In this document: positions 1 through 8,835 of the stretch, piece by piece
How positions within the stretch are numbered: position 1 is the stretch's first letter
How the letters are laid out: every line of letters starts with the position of its first letter
Assembly: GCA_964235615.1 (NCBI GenBank)
Contig: CAXSEE010000001.1
Span: 1 to 64,000, forward strand
Reading direction: 5' to 3'
DNA length: 64,000 nucleotides
Source of the DNA: Lichenicoccus sp964235615
Lineage (GTDB): Bacteria; Pseudomonadota; Alphaproteobacteria; Acetobacterales; Acetobacteraceae
Made by a program: the position numbers and the translations under genes
The notes under the pieces: model-generated
Seen by the model: only the letters and a program-made list of their open reading frames with translations
Told to the model about the DNA's origin: nothing
Database searches by the model: none

Positions 1-203
1 ATGACGACCTCCAGCCCGGCGGCACGATACAGGCCAGTGGCCTCCGCCTGGTAGAAACCGCCCTGGTCGGGTTGTGCGAACCAGTTGGTGACCAGGGTGA
101 AGGGCCTTGCCGCGCGCGCGGGCCGGATGGCGGGCGCGGACAGGCCGCCTGCAACTCCTCCCAGCACCAGACCTTTCACCAGACTGCGACGAACCTGATC
201 CAT
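1..203 (-). CDS. ABC transporter substrate-binding protein, NMT1/THI5-like (5' end only)
   Basis: Only the first 67 codons are in the window; the gene continues past the left edge. The start ATG is at 203 on the reverse strand. The product opens with a twin-arginine signal (MDQVRRSLVKG, then a hydrophobic stretch rich in Gly, Leu and Val, then APAIRPARA), so Tat export to the periplasm is expected. The mature part begins FTLVTNWFAQPDQGG and continues with a Tyr-Gln-Ala-Glu-Ala-Thr-Gly-Leu-Tyr segment. This resembles the N-terminus of NMT1/SsuA-type binding proteins for pyrimidine precursors, sulfonates or similar small molecules. The substrate cannot be told from this fragment. The family call rests on the N-terminal lobe only. 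Confidence 0.7.
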   Translation of the reverse strand, partial: MDQVRRSLVKGLVLGGVAGGLSAPAIRPARAARPFTLVTNWFAQPDQGGFYQAEATGLYRAAGLEVV

Positions 204-207
204 GGCG

Positions 208-297
208 TCAGAACTCCAGCCGACGGTCAAACAGCAGCTTGATTCCGTTCGATCCCGGAGGCAATCCATAGTCGGAGACGTCCAGTTGAAAGAGGCA
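208..297 (-). pseudogene. Possible 3' remnant of a truncated gene
   Basis: On the reverse strand, a run of about 30 codons with coding-like composition ends in TGA six bases before the ATG of the binding protein at 203. That is the spacing expected within an operon. The peptide ends ...GSNGIKLLFDRRLEF. A terminal Phe after an alternating strand would fit the last beta-strand of an outer-membrane barrel, but this is only a hint. Upstream the frame runs into the divergent MFS gene, so no full gene exists. It is either the stump of a gene cut by a rearrangement or chance. Confidence 0.3.
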
Positions 298-299
298 CC

Positions 300-1559
300 A
301 TGTTAGAGCAAGCCGATCGCGCGGAGCCCTCGCGCGGCATCTACTGGGCAGTCCTTCGCCAACGTGACTTCGCCCTGTTCTTCGCCGCGACCACGGCCTC
401 GACATTGGGCTCGGCCGTCGTCCCCGTGGCGCTTACGTTCGCGTTGCTGGCGCTCGGATATACCGCCACGACCATCGGATTGGTGCTTGCGGCCCAGACG
501 GCGCCGACCGTCATCCTGATGCTCGCGGGCGGGGTGGTCGGAGATCGTTGGCCGAGGCGTCGTCTGATGATGGTCGCGGATGTCCTGCGCTGCATCGCCC
601 AGGGACTGTTGGCGGCCCTTCTCGCGTTCGGTCATCCGCCTCTGCTGGCGCTCATGACCTTGGCCGCCTGTGTCGGAGTCGGCAACGCGTTCTTCGGGCC
701 CGCGGAAAGCGGTCTGATCCCGCAGGTTGCCGGCCCCGAGCGGGTCAAGCAGGCAAACAGCCTGCTCAGCATCTCAGGCTCGCTGTCGGCCGTGCTGGGA
801 CCTTCGATCGGCGGGTTGCTGGTCGGTCTCGGCGACGCTCCCCTGGCGATCGGCATAGACGCATTGTCGTATGCGGCCAGTGCGATATGCCTGGCCCTGA
901 TGCGGGTTGCCGAACCGTACAAGCCTCCCAGGACTTCGTTCACCGCCGACCTTCGGCTCGGTTGGCACGAGTTCCATCAGCATCGCTGGCTCCAGCTCGT
1001 CACCATGCAGTATGGCCTCCTGAACCTCGTTGCGTTCGCTCCCTTCTTCGTGCTGGGTCCTGTGCTTTTCGCGTCCTTGCCGCACGGGGCCCGCCTGTGG
1101 GGGCTGGTTGCCTCCGCGACCGGGGTAGGGGGCATCGTCGGCGGTCTGTTGATCCTCCGCTTCCGCCCGCTTCGTCCCCTCGTGGCGTTCGAGCTGGCCG
1201 CGGCCTTGCTCACGACACCCCTCGTCCTGCTGGCCTTCCACACCCCTGTCCTGCCTCTGGCAATCGGAAGTGCGATTTTCGGCGCGGCGCTGGCGGTCCT
1301 GAACGTGACGGTGCAGACGACCATCCAGGAGCGCATTCCCGAGGAGGTGCTGTCTCGCGTCAATGCTCTCTTCAGCGTGGTTGCCATGAGCCTGGGTCCG
1401 CTCGGTTTCGCGCTGTGCGGTCCGATCGCCCACGTACTCGGGGACAGGGGCTGGCTTGCGATCGGTTCGGGGATCGCCCTGCTCAGCACCGTGTCGCTTC
1501 TGGCATCGAAGGCCATACGGCATCTGAAGAATGAGCCGCAGCTTGATGCGAAGGCGTAG
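300..1559 (+). CDS. Major facilitator superfamily transporter (EntS/MFS_3-like)
   Basis: This 419-residue integral membrane protein has about 12 hydrophobic segments. It carries the MFS motif A in the loop after TM2 (GGVVGDRWPRRR, residues 77-88). Its general resemblance is to the MFS_3 exporters that include enterobactin exporter EntS and many drug or siderophore efflux pumps. It likely works as a proton-coupled exporter in the inner membrane. The ATG at 300 is preceded by a purine-rich AAAGAGG. The gene is divergent from the binding protein at the left edge and convergent with the TPR-sulfotransferase, with 20 bases between stops. The TonB receptor further along could suggest siderophore traffic, but that is weak inference. 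The substrate is unknown. Confidence 0.8.
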   Translation: MLEQADRAEPSRGIYWAVLRQRDFALFFAATTASTLGSAVVPVALTFALLALGYTATTIGLVLAAQTAPTVILMLAGGVVGDRWPRRRLMMVADVLRCIAQGLLAALLAFGHPPLLALMTLAACVGVGNAFFGPAESGLIPQVAGPERVKQANSLLSISGSLSAVLGPSIGGLLVGLGDAPLAIGIDALSYAASAICLALMRVAEPYKPPRTSFTADLRLGWHEFHQHRWLQLVTMQYGLLNLVAFAPFFVLGPVLFASLPHGARLWGLVASATGVGGIVGGLLILRFRPLRPLVAFELAAALLTTPLVLLAFHTPVLPLAIGSAIFGAALAVLNVTVQTTIQERIPEEVLSRVNALFSVVAMSLGPLGFALCGPIAHVLGDRGWLAIGSGIALLSTVSLLASKAIRHLKNEPQLDAKA

Positions 1560-1579
1560 GTGTCTTTGCAAGCGACCCG

Positions 1580-3577
1580 TCAGGCGTTCGCGGCGAGCGC
1601 TTCCCGAAGCGGTGCCAGCCAGGGCTCGAAGCGATGCCACTGGTCGAGGCCATCCCTGAAGATCGGCCGGCGCACCTGCTCGGAACTTGCGGTGCGCACG
1701 CTGCGCTCGGTCTTGTGGAACTCGAGGCATCGCTGGTCGAACGGCAACCCGCAGAACTCCAGGATGCTCCTGACGCTGCCTTCGAGGTCGGTCACGACGT
1801 CCTCATGCTGGATGCGCAGGATTTTGCCCGGCAGCACTTCACTCCAGTGCGCCATCAGCTCGACATAGCTGCGATAATAGCGCGCGATGTCCTCAAGACC
1901 GTAGGTGAATTCCTGCCCGGAGGCGAACAGCTGCTTGAAGTTGCTGAAGCAGCAGGCCATCGCCTCCCGCCGCGCATCGATGATCCTGGCGTTCGGCAGG
2001 ATGAGATGGATCAGCCCGAGATGGCGGAAATTATTCGGGTTCTTATCGATGAAGAACGCCCGCCCGGTCCGATAGACCTGGGTGTCCGCCAGATATTTTT
2101 CGCCGAACTTGCGCAACTGGTCGCCCGAGATGTCTTCGAGCACCGCCGGATAGCGGATGGCGCTCTCGTCATGATTGCGGCCCTGCAGGCGGACGGCCAG
2201 CCTGGAGATGTCGGCGAGCTCCATGGTGCCGTCGACCTCGGGATGCGATGCGAGGATCTGCTCCAGCAAAGTGGAGCCGGCGCGCGGCAGGCCGACGATG
2301 AAGATCGGATCAGGGCGGTCGCAGCCGTTGCCCGCGCGCGCCGCCACGAACTCCGGGGTGAATAGCGAGATCTGCCGGCGCGCATTCTGCTCGATGGTTT
2401 CCGGACGATACTGCGTCTCGCTCTTCTTCAGCGCGTTGCCACGCTCGTAGTAGGAGAAGGATTCGGCGTATCGCTCGCGGTCCTCGAAGGCTTTGCCAAG
2501 GGCGAAGCACAGGTGATAGCGATCGACGAGCCGGGTCGCGTCACCTGCCTCCTCCTTACGCATGCGCTCGATCTCCGCGTCCAGGAAGCGGTAGGTCTTG
2601 AGGTTCGCGAGACTCCAGTAGGCATCTCCCAGGACCGGCACGATCCCTGCCGCGGCACGATACGAGGCGATCGCCTCCTGCTGGCGGCCGAGCGTCTTGA
2701 GCGCATGACCGATCGACAGATGCAGGTCGGCCGATGCGGGCGCCTCGGCGACCAGCTCCCGATAGGTCCGAAGCGCCTCGTCGTAATCGGCAAGCGACAG
2801 GCAGGCGCTCGCATACACCGCCCGATAATCGCGGTTGTCCGGCTCGGCCTGCAGAAGGATCCTGGATTGGTCGAGCGCTTTCTGATGCTGGTGCCGTTGC
2901 AGCAGCACCCGGACATAATCGTAGCGTGCCAGATGATAGCTTGGCGCGAATGCGAGCACGCTTTCGAGCAGGAACTCCGCATCGTCCAGCACATCGAGCT
3001 TGATCCCGATCCGCGCGAGCAGGCGCATCGCCTCGACGTCGGTGGAATGGGTCTGCAGGAACTGCCGGATGACCCGCTCCGCCTCGTGCACCTCGCCGTC
3101 GGCGAACAGGCTGGACGCCGTCACGACGGCAGGGGGCAGGCTCGCGAGCTTGGCCACGTGGCTCGCCGCCGTGTTTGCCTCATCCGGCTGACCCGCAGAG
3201 CGGAACAGGACCTGCAGCGCCTTCCAGCTTGCCGGCAACGCGGCGTTGAGGTTCACGGCCTGCAGATAGGCTTCCAGCGCCGCGGCCGGGTTGCCGGAGG
3301 CGACAAGGCAGTGACCGCGCTCCTGGAACAGGCGGCTATAACCCGGATGCGTCCGCTCTAGGCGAGCCAGTATCGCAAGCGCCTGTTCCGTCCGACGCAA
3401 ATAACGCTCGCTGACCGCGATCATGTACAGCACGTCGCGATTCTCGGGAACACGCCACAGCAGCACCTGGCCCGTCTCCAGTGCCGCGGTGTATTTCGCC
3501 CCCTCCATCAACCGGCGGATATGGAGAACCTCTGCTTCCACCGCCGACGCAGTAGACCCTGCGTGAGCCATGCTCAT
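1580..3577 (-). CDS. TPR-repeat sulfotransferase family protein
   Basis: About 665 residues. The N-terminal ~400 residues are tandem TPR-like helical repeats (for example ADLHLSIGHALKTLGRQQEA). The C-terminal third is a sulfotransferase domain with the 5'-phosphosulfate-binding loop GLPRAGSTLLEQ near residues 429-440, followed by SHPEVDGTMEL. Related proteins are predicted to move sulfate from PAPS to an acceptor, with the TPR part binding a protein or peptide. The ATG at 3577 was chosen because GGGAG sits five bases upstream; a GTG at 3583 and an ATG at 3571 are alternatives. The gene follows the TonB-dependent receptor by about 28 bases on the same strand, so co-transcription is likely. The acceptor is not known. 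Confidence 0.8.
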   Translation of the reverse strand: MSMAHAGSTASAVEAEVLHIRRLMEGAKYTAALETGQVLLWRVPENRDVLYMIAVSERYLRRTEQALAILARLERTHPGYSRLFQERGHCLVASGNPAAALEAYLQAVNLNAALPASWKALQVLFRSAGQPDEANTAASHVAKLASLPPAVVTASSLFADGEVHEAERVIRQFLQTHSTDVEAMRLLARIGIKLDVLDDAEFLLESVLAFAPSYHLARYDYVRVLLQRHQHQKALDQSRILLQAEPDNRDYRAVYASACLSLADYDEALRTYRELVAEAPASADLHLSIGHALKTLGRQQEAIASYRAAAGIVPVLGDAYWSLANLKTYRFLDAEIERMRKEEAGDATRLVDRYHLCFALGKAFEDRERYAESFSYYERGNALKKSETQYRPETIEQNARRQISLFTPEFVAARAGNGCDRPDPIFIVGLPRAGSTLLEQILASHPEVDGTMELADISRLAVRLQGRNHDESAIRYPAVLEDISGDQLRKFGEKYLADTQVYRTGRAFFIDKNPNNFRHLGLIHLILPNARIIDARREAMACCFSNFKQLFASGQEFTYGLEDIARYYRSYVELMAHWSEVLPGKILRIQHEDVVTDLEGSVRSILEFCGLPFDQRCLEFHKTERSVRTASSEQVRRPIFRDGLDQWHRFEPWLAPLREALAANA

Positions 3578-3605
3578 GCCCACTCCCGATCGACTGCCGG
3601 TCAGA

Positions 3606-6248
3606 TTATTTGAAGGTGTAGGAAAGCTTCAAACCTGCTGTCAACGGGCGGGTGACGATGATGGATTTCACGAACTGGGCCGAGCTGATGAATTGCTGGC
3701 CGCGCTCGTCGGTGAAGTTCTCGCAGAAGATCTGTGCCCTGAAATCGCCCTTGGAGACGCCCATGGAGGCATCGGCGATCGTGTACGGCTTCATGAAGTA
3801 GTTGTTGAAGGTCGCCACCGCCGAGTGCGAGCTCGAGGTGTAGGTCACGCCGATCTGGAAGAACGGAAAGAAGTCGTGGAACTCGAACTCGTAGCGGCCG
3901 CGGAGATTGCCCTTGAAGGCCGGCGACAGCGCCAGGGTGTCGCCATCCTGGCCGAAGATGCCGGCCGAGCCCGGCAGGATGGTTCCGGTCGGACTGGTCA
4001 CCGGTGGTGAGTTCAACTGCGTTGTGTCGTTGGCGGCAAATCCTCCGGTCAAGGTCAGACCCAGGATCGGCCGGAGCGTTGCCTGAAGCTCCGTGCCACG
4101 CACGCGGTAGTTCGGACCGTTGACGGTGAACGCCAGGTTGCCGAACGCCCCGGGGTCGAACAGCCGGTCCTGAACATTGTCCCAGTTCTCCTGGTAGATG
4201 GCGCCGTCGAGGGTCAGGCGATGATGCAGGAACTGCATCTTGTAGCCGATCTCGTTGTTCGTCAGGCCATCCGACGTGTAGGCGATCGGCCCGACGAAGT
4301 CGCCGGACTTGGGCGCCCGTCGATTGAAGCCGCCCGGCCGGTAGCCTTCCGAGTAGGTGTAGTAGACCATGATGTCGGGCGTGACCTTGTAGGTCAGGTT
4401 GGCCCGGTTGCGGAAGCCGTAGGACGCGGACTCCAGATGCTTGGCGTCGAGGTTGGTGGCGTCGGCGAGGCAGGGGGTGGGACCGCTGTAGCCGACGCTG
4501 CAGCCGAAGCTGCTGACCGCCGAGCCCACCTCGAAGTTATGGAAATCGAACCAGCGGGTGCCGAACGTCGCCGTCAGCCTGTTGGGGATGATGTCGTAGT
4601 CGGCGGACCCGAAGATCGCATACTGGGTGTAGCCGCGGGTGACGTCGTTGAAGAAGCCCGTTTCGGCGGCTCGCGTGTTCGGATCGATCGCGGTCGAGCC
4701 GGGTGGCGGTCCGATCGGCGTGAAGCCGGGTGCGGTGAGATAGTCGAAGTTCGTCCGGTCCTGGACCTGGAACTTTTCGTAGAAGAAGCCGCCGATGGCG
4801 CGGAACCGCCAGTTGTCCGGAGTGCTGACGCGCAACTCCTGGCTCAGATGGTTGTCGTGCTCGATGTCCTGCCAGGTGCCGCCGGGCGAATAGCATTGCG
4901 ACTTGGGAAAGCCCTTGGCTGGATTGGCCGGCTGGCACTGGTAATAATCCGCATAGAGGCCGCGGGCGTAGTTGGTGTAATCCTGAACCTGCGTCGCATC
5001 CCGAACCAGGTAGGCGCCGTCATAGACGACCTTGAGGAAGCCGACGCGTCCGTTGATGGTCAGCGCGGTGTTCTCGAAATAATCGTGGTCATAGGACGGC
5101 TCGAAGATCTGGGCGGAGAGATCCGGCAGCTTCACCGGAGAACTGCCGGACGTATAGGGCATGTCGTAGAAGACGCCCTCGGCATCCAGCCTCTGGGCGG
5201 ACTCCGACAGCAGGACGTTCCAGTCGTCGTCGAATTGGTAGAGCACCTCGCCCCGGATGCCCTGGTAGGTGGCGGGATTGATGTTCTTCTGGGCGATATT
5301 GAAGTTGTTGATCGAGTTCGTCGCGGTTGCCGGGCCAGGCGTGTTGTTGGCGTAGTGGGCGTAGTGGATGCCGAGATCGGTCTTCTCGCGCACGAAGGTG
5401 CCGGGGGCATTGTCGATATAGCCGCCGCGTCCGTCGTCGTACATGACGAGACGCGCGGCCAGCTTGTCCTTGATGATCGGCGCGTTGATGATGACGTCGG
5501 CATTCTCGTTGCCCGCGCCATGGGCGGTGCCTCCGGCACCGGCGTCGACGGTCACGTAGTATTTGTCCAGATCGGGTTTGTTGGTGATATAGCGCAGCAC
5601 GCCGGCCTGCGCGCCGGATCCGAACAATGTTCCCTGCGGGCCTTCGAGCACTTCGACCCGCTGCAGGTCGACCGCGTAGATATCGAGGTTCCGGCCGGGG
5701 ATCTCGGCGGACTGGTCGTCGAGATAGATCGCGACGTTGGGGAACGAGCCGACGCCGCCGCCGCTCTGGCCGCCCTCGTCACCGCCGATGCTCAAGCCGC
5801 GCATGTAGATGTTCTGCTGGCCCGGCCCGAACCCGCCCGCCGTCACGTTGGGAAGCTGGCGGAGCATGTCGTCGAAATTCTCGATGTTCAACCGCTTGAG
5901 CGTCTCGCCCGTCAGCACCTGGACCGAAACCGGCACGTCCTGGAGGTTCTGGCTGCGCCGTTGCGCCGTCACCGTCACGACTTCGCCGTTGTCCGCAGCA
6001 CTGGTGGGTTTGGCGGGTCTGGTGGGTGTCGCAGGCTTGGTGGCCGGCGCGCCGCTGCCGCTGAAGGGGATCGCCGGCGTGAGTGGCGCGTTCGTCGTGC
6101 TGCCGGTGCTCTGGGCCCGGGCCGCCGAACCTACCAGGACGCCAAGGGCGATTCCAGACAGCAGTGTCTTCCTGAAGTCGCGGCGCCTGGAGCCGGGAGC
6201 CGCCGCGACAGAAGGAAGCAGAAGGCGTTTCGCGGATAGCTGCCTCAA
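3606..6248 (-). CDS. TonB-dependent receptor, outer membrane
   Basis: An 880-residue outer-membrane transporter. A basic N-terminus and hydrophobic core (TLLSGIALGVLVGSAARAQ) form a signal peptide. A Pro/Thr/Lys-rich linker follows, then the plug domain with EVVTVTAQRRSQNLQDVPVS near residues 90-110 and a GTLFGSGAQAGVLRYIT segment. The rest is the 22-strand barrel, ending in ...LKLSYTFK. It imports a ligand using TonB energy. The type is close to the large iron-complex/sphingomonad-like group, whose ligands are often unknown. The only plausible start is TTG at 6248, with AGGGA just upstream and an in-frame TAG immediately before it. The TPR-sulfotransferase lies directly downstream. The ~180 bases upstream are AT-richer and probably hold the promoter. 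Confidence 0.9.
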   Translation of the reverse strand: MRQLSAKRLLLPSVAAAPGSRRRDFRKTLLSGIALGVLVGSAARAQSTGSTTNAPLTPAIPFSGSGAPATKPATPTRPAKPTSAADNGEVVTVTAQRRSQNLQDVPVSVQVLTGETLKRLNIENFDDMLRQLPNVTAGGFGPGQQNIYMRGLSIGGDEGGQSGGGVGSFPNVAIYLDDQSAEIPGRNLDIYAVDLQRVEVLEGPQGTLFGSGAQAGVLRYITNKPDLDKYYVTVDAGAGGTAHGAGNENADVIINAPIIKDKLAARLVMYDDGRGGYIDNAPGTFVREKTDLGIHYAHYANNTPGPATATNSINNFNIAQKNINPATYQGIRGEVLYQFDDDWNVLLSESAQRLDAEGVFYDMPYTSGSSPVKLPDLSAQIFEPSYDHDYFENTALTINGRVGFLKVVYDGAYLVRDATQVQDYTNYARGLYADYYQCQPANPAKGFPKSQCYSPGGTWQDIEHDNHLSQELRVSTPDNWRFRAIGGFFYEKFQVQDRTNFDYLTAPGFTPIGPPPGSTAIDPNTRAAETGFFNDVTRGYTQYAIFGSADYDIIPNRLTATFGTRWFDFHNFEVGSAVSSFGCSVGYSGPTPCLADATNLDAKHLESASYGFRNRANLTYKVTPDIMVYYTYSEGYRPGGFNRRAPKSGDFVGPIAYTSDGLTNNEIGYKMQFLHHRLTLDGAIYQENWDNVQDRLFDPGAFGNLAFTVNGPNYRVRGTELQATLRPILGLTLTGGFAANDTTQLNSPPVTSPTGTILPGSAGIFGQDGDTLALSPAFKGNLRGRYEFEFHDFFPFFQIGVTYTSSSHSAVATFNNYFMKPYTIADASMGVSKGDFRAQIFCENFTDERGQQFISSAQFVKSIIVTRPLTAGLKLSYTFK

Positions 6249-6429
6249 AAGTCCCTACTCCCTGGGTCGTGAAACCAGCACGCATCGAGTGGCGTTGCGT
6301 CTTGGACCGTTACGGCTCGCGAAATCTGAATTAAGATTATCTCGCAGGGTAACCAGTAAATATCACGGGCCGGCTCGGTTATTGCAGAATCGCGTCGCGT
6401 TACAGAACGTAAACGACAACCATAAAGAC

Positions 6430-6466
6430 CAAGGCTTTGCCCTGGCCCCCACCCGGCGAAGCCTTG
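6430..6466. repeat. REP-like intergenic palindrome
   Basis: Arms 6430-6441 (CAAGGCTTTGCC) and 6455-6466 (GGCGAAGCCTTG) pair over 12 positions with one T-G wobble, around a C-rich loop (CTGGCCCCCACCC). The look is that of short repetitive extragenic palindromes that I associate with acetic acid bacteria. It lies between the TonB receptor promoter zone and the 3' end of the next leftward gene. Confidence 0.5.
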
Positions 6467-6495
6467 AGACTCCAATCATGTCTACAAATTGGTTT

Positions 6496-6535
6496 CCAAA
6501 GGCCGATGCCTTTGGCGGGTCTGGGCAGAGCCCAG
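6496..6535. repeat. Double hairpin, REP-like, possible terminator
   Basis: Two perfect hairpins stand side by side: CTGGGC-AGA-GCCCAG (6521-6535) and CCAAAGGC-CGAT-GCCTTTGG (6496-6515). Read on the reverse strand this is a GGGCTCTGCCCAGACCCGCC-type sequence. It begins three bases after the stop of the flavoprotein gene ending at 6538, so it may end that transcript. There is no clear T-tract. Confidence 0.55.
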
Positions 6536-6537
6536 CC

Positions 6538-7644
6538 TTACCCGGCGGCCCAGGCGGCAAGCTCGTCAGGATCGCGCTCTCCGGCGATGGCGGCTGCGAG
6601 CGCTTCGCCCATGAGCGGTCCGAGCTTGAAGCCGTGGCCGGAGCAGGCGCTGCCGAGCCAACCTTTGTTGCCTTCGCGCCGGACCAGGAAACGCTCGTCC
6701 CTGGTTACCGTGTAGAAACAGGCGCGACGCTCCAGCACCGTGTATCGGTCGAAGTCGCGGTACGCCAAGCGAGCGGCGTCGACGAGGCGCGCGACATCCG
6801 CATCGGTGCCGGCGCGGTCGCCATCGGGATCGCCCTGGCGGGTGAACTGGTGGTCGCCGATCTTGAGCCTTGTGCCCGGACGCGGCGGCAAGGTGTAGCT
6901 GCCGCTCTGCAATCCGATATCGATCAGGACTGGCGCCTGCGCCCAGGCTGCCGCGAGCTCGGGCGGCGCCCCCAGGTACATGACAGCTTGACGCGACGGC
7001 ACCGCGACACCCTCCAATGCGGGAAGCAGCCGGCTGGCCCAGGCGCCGGCGGTCACCACCACCATGTCGCCGCGGACCGTGCCGCCCGCGGTGCGCAGCG
7101 TACCGGCTTCGAGATCGACCGCTTCGACCAGCGTGTTCGGATGCAGCACGACGCCCCGGCCCGGCAACAGATTGGCGAGATCGGTCAGGATGCGTATCGG
7201 GTAGAGCATCCCGGCCCCCTCGGTGCGGACGACGCGTGTCAGGCCTTCGGTGCGTATCATCGGATACAAAGCGGGGATATCGGCCAGCGGCACTTCCTCG
7301 CAGCCGATCTCCATGCGCCGCATCGAACGCTGCGTGGCCGGATACCAGTCGCTGTCGCCGCGCATGAAATAGATCGCAGGCATCGGGTCGTAATGCGTGG
7401 CGCCGAGATCTTGCCAGAGGGCATCCCAGACCTTGAAGGCCTGCGGCATCAGATAGGCGTAGCCCTCCATCTCGCCATAGGCGTGACGGATGATCCGGTG
7501 CTCGTCATAGGAAGAGGCGCGCGGATGCGGCAGCGGTCCCTGCTCGAACAGCTCGACGGAAAATCCGCGCCGGTTCAGCGCCCAGGCGGTGCTCATGCCG
7601 GCGATCCCGCCACCGACGATCAGGATTTTTCCTTTTGGCGACAT
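6538..7644 (-). CDS. FAD-dependent amine oxidase, monomeric sarcosine oxidase/N-methyl amino acid oxidase family
   Basis: 368 residues. The N-terminal FAD fold has KILIVGGGIAGMSTAWALNR. The segment CFYTVTRDERF near residue 309 matches the place of the cysteine that holds FAD covalently in monomeric sarcosine oxidase and N-methyltryptophan oxidase (CxYTxTxD). It ends with SGHGFKLGPLMGE, typical of the family. Members oxidise N-methyl amino acids to the amino acid, formaldehyde and hydrogen peroxide. It is the last gene of a leftward operon with two further flavoproteins, a PLP enzyme and a Rieske oxygenase, so it probably removes one N-methyl group from the operon's unknown substrate. 21 bases separate it from the upstream gene. 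Exact substrate unknown. Confidence 0.8.
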   Translation of the reverse strand: MSPKGKILIVGGGIAGMSTAWALNRRGFSVELFEQGPLPHPRASSYDEHRIIRHAYGEMEGYAYLMPQAFKVWDALWQDLGATHYDPMPAIYFMRGDSDWYPATQRSMRRMEIGCEEVPLADIPALYPMIRTEGLTRVVRTEGAGMLYPIRILTDLANLLPGRGVVLHPNTLVEAVDLEAGTLRTAGGTVRGDMVVVTAGAWASRLLPALEGVAVPSRQAVMYLGAPPELAAAWAQAPVLIDIGLQSGSYTLPPRPGTRLKIGDHQFTRQGDPDGDRAGTDADVARLVDAARLAYRDFDRYTVLERRACFYTVTRDERFLVRREGNKGWLGSACSGHGFKLGPLMGEALAAAIAGERDPDELAAWAAG

Positions 7645-7665
7645 CGACGAATACCTTGTGATTGA

Positions 7666-8820
7666 TCAGGCAGCCAGGCTCGCCGGCGTGACCCAGCCCT
7701 GGACCCGGCGCCAGTCCGGATCGAGATCGGCGAAGCGGGCAAGCGACAATTTGCCGATATCGGCAAAGGAACAGCGTCCGTCCATGACCAGATCGCGCAA
7801 GGCGTGGCCGGTGGCGGGCGAAAGACCGAAACCCACGCCCGACATCGTCGCGATCGTGACGTTGCCGGGATTTGCCGGCCGGTCGAGCACCGGGCGTCCG
7901 TCCGGCGTGTTCTCGACGATGCCGCCCCAGGAGCGGATGACGCGAACATGCGCCGCCTTCGGAAACAGTTGCGCCAACCGGCGCGAGAGATGCTGCAACA
8001 CCGGCGTGGAGGGACGGCTCAGTACGCCTTCCAGCGGCGGTTCATCCATCCATTCGTGCCAGCCGCCGCCATAGGCGAGGTTGCCGCGCAGGGTCTGGCG
8101 GCCATACAGGCCATTGCCGTCGACGCCGCCGATCGGCATCAGCGGCAGCGCCTCGGTGACGATCATCTCCGCCCGCGCCGGCGCCAGCGGCAGCTCGATC
8201 CCGATCTCGCGCAGCAGACGCCCCGATTGCGGTCCCGCCGCCACCACGAGCTGGTCGCAGCCGATCACGCCTGCCGCGGTGCGTACGCCTGACGCACGGC
8301 CGCCGGCCATCTCGATGCCCTGGACCGGGCAATGCTGCAGGATGCGCGCGCCATGATCCTGCGCCGCCCAGGCATAGGCCTGCACGGTTCGCTGCGGGTT
8401 GGCGTGGCCGCCGGTATGGATATGCACCCCCCCGATCGCGGTCTCGCCGGCGAGCGGCACCGCATCGCGCACCTGCCTCGCGTCCAGCGGCGTGGCGCGA
8501 TAGCCGAGCCGGTCGAGGATCGCGGCGGTGCGGCGGTAGCGCGCCAACTGCGGCTCCGACACGGCGACGATGATGCGCTCCGGCCGATGCTCGGTCGGAT
8601 AACCGAGCAGGCGGTCCATCTGCGGCCAGAGGCGCTGCTCCTCGTCGAACAGCGGGCTCTGGTAGTGGGTCGCGCCGCCGCCGTTGCGGCTCGACGCCTC
8701 GTAGCCGATCACGCCCTTGTCCAGCACGATGACGTCCACGCCCTCGCGCGCCAGCCACCAGGCGGCGCTCAATCCCGTCACGCCGCCGCCGATGACGACG
8801 ACGCTTGCTCCATTCGACAT
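7666..8820 (-). CDS. FAD-dependent oxidoreductase, DAO family, opine-oxidase/sarcosine-oxidase beta-like
   Basis: 384 residues. It has an N-terminal Rossmann GGGVTG (residues 11-16), then SSRNGGGA (43-50), as in SoxB, OoxB and HcnC beta subunits. The C-terminal part carries SWGGIVENTPDGRPVLD and SGVGFGLSPATG, common to this group. It probably forms a complex with the next upstream gene product (BFD/2Fe-2S flavoprotein), as OoxA-OoxB or HcnB-HcnC do, oxidising a secondary amine or imino acid and passing electrons to the respiratory chain. GGAGG lies 12 bases before the ATG. The small ferredoxin subunit found in some such complexes is absent here. Substrate unassigned. Confidence 0.78.
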   Translation of the reverse strand: MSNGASVVVIGGGVTGLSAAWWLAREGVDVIVLDKGVIGYEASSRNGGGATHYQSPLFDEEQRLWPQMDRLLGYPTEHRPERIIVAVSEPQLARYRRTAAILDRLGYRATPLDARQVRDAVPLAGETAIGGVHIHTGGHANPQRTVQAYAWAAQDHGARILQHCPVQGIEMAGGRASGVRTAAGVIGCDQLVVAAGPQSGRLLREIGIELPLAPARAEMIVTEALPLMPIGGVDGNGLYGRQTLRGNLAYGGGWHEWMDEPPLEGVLSRPSTPVLQHLSRRLAQLFPKAAHVRVIRSWGGIVENTPDGRPVLDRPANPGNVTIATMSGVGFGLSPATGHALRDLVMDGRCSFADIGKLSLARFADLDPDWRRVQGWVTPASLAA

Positions 8821-8835
8821 CGGGTGCGGGCCTCC

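Noticed and set aside
4221..6239. Long forward open frame (672 codons) opposite the TonB receptor
   Set aside because: Antisense shadow of a GC-rich gene; low-complexity Arg/Val/Gly-rich product without a family, while the reverse strand encodes a clear receptor.
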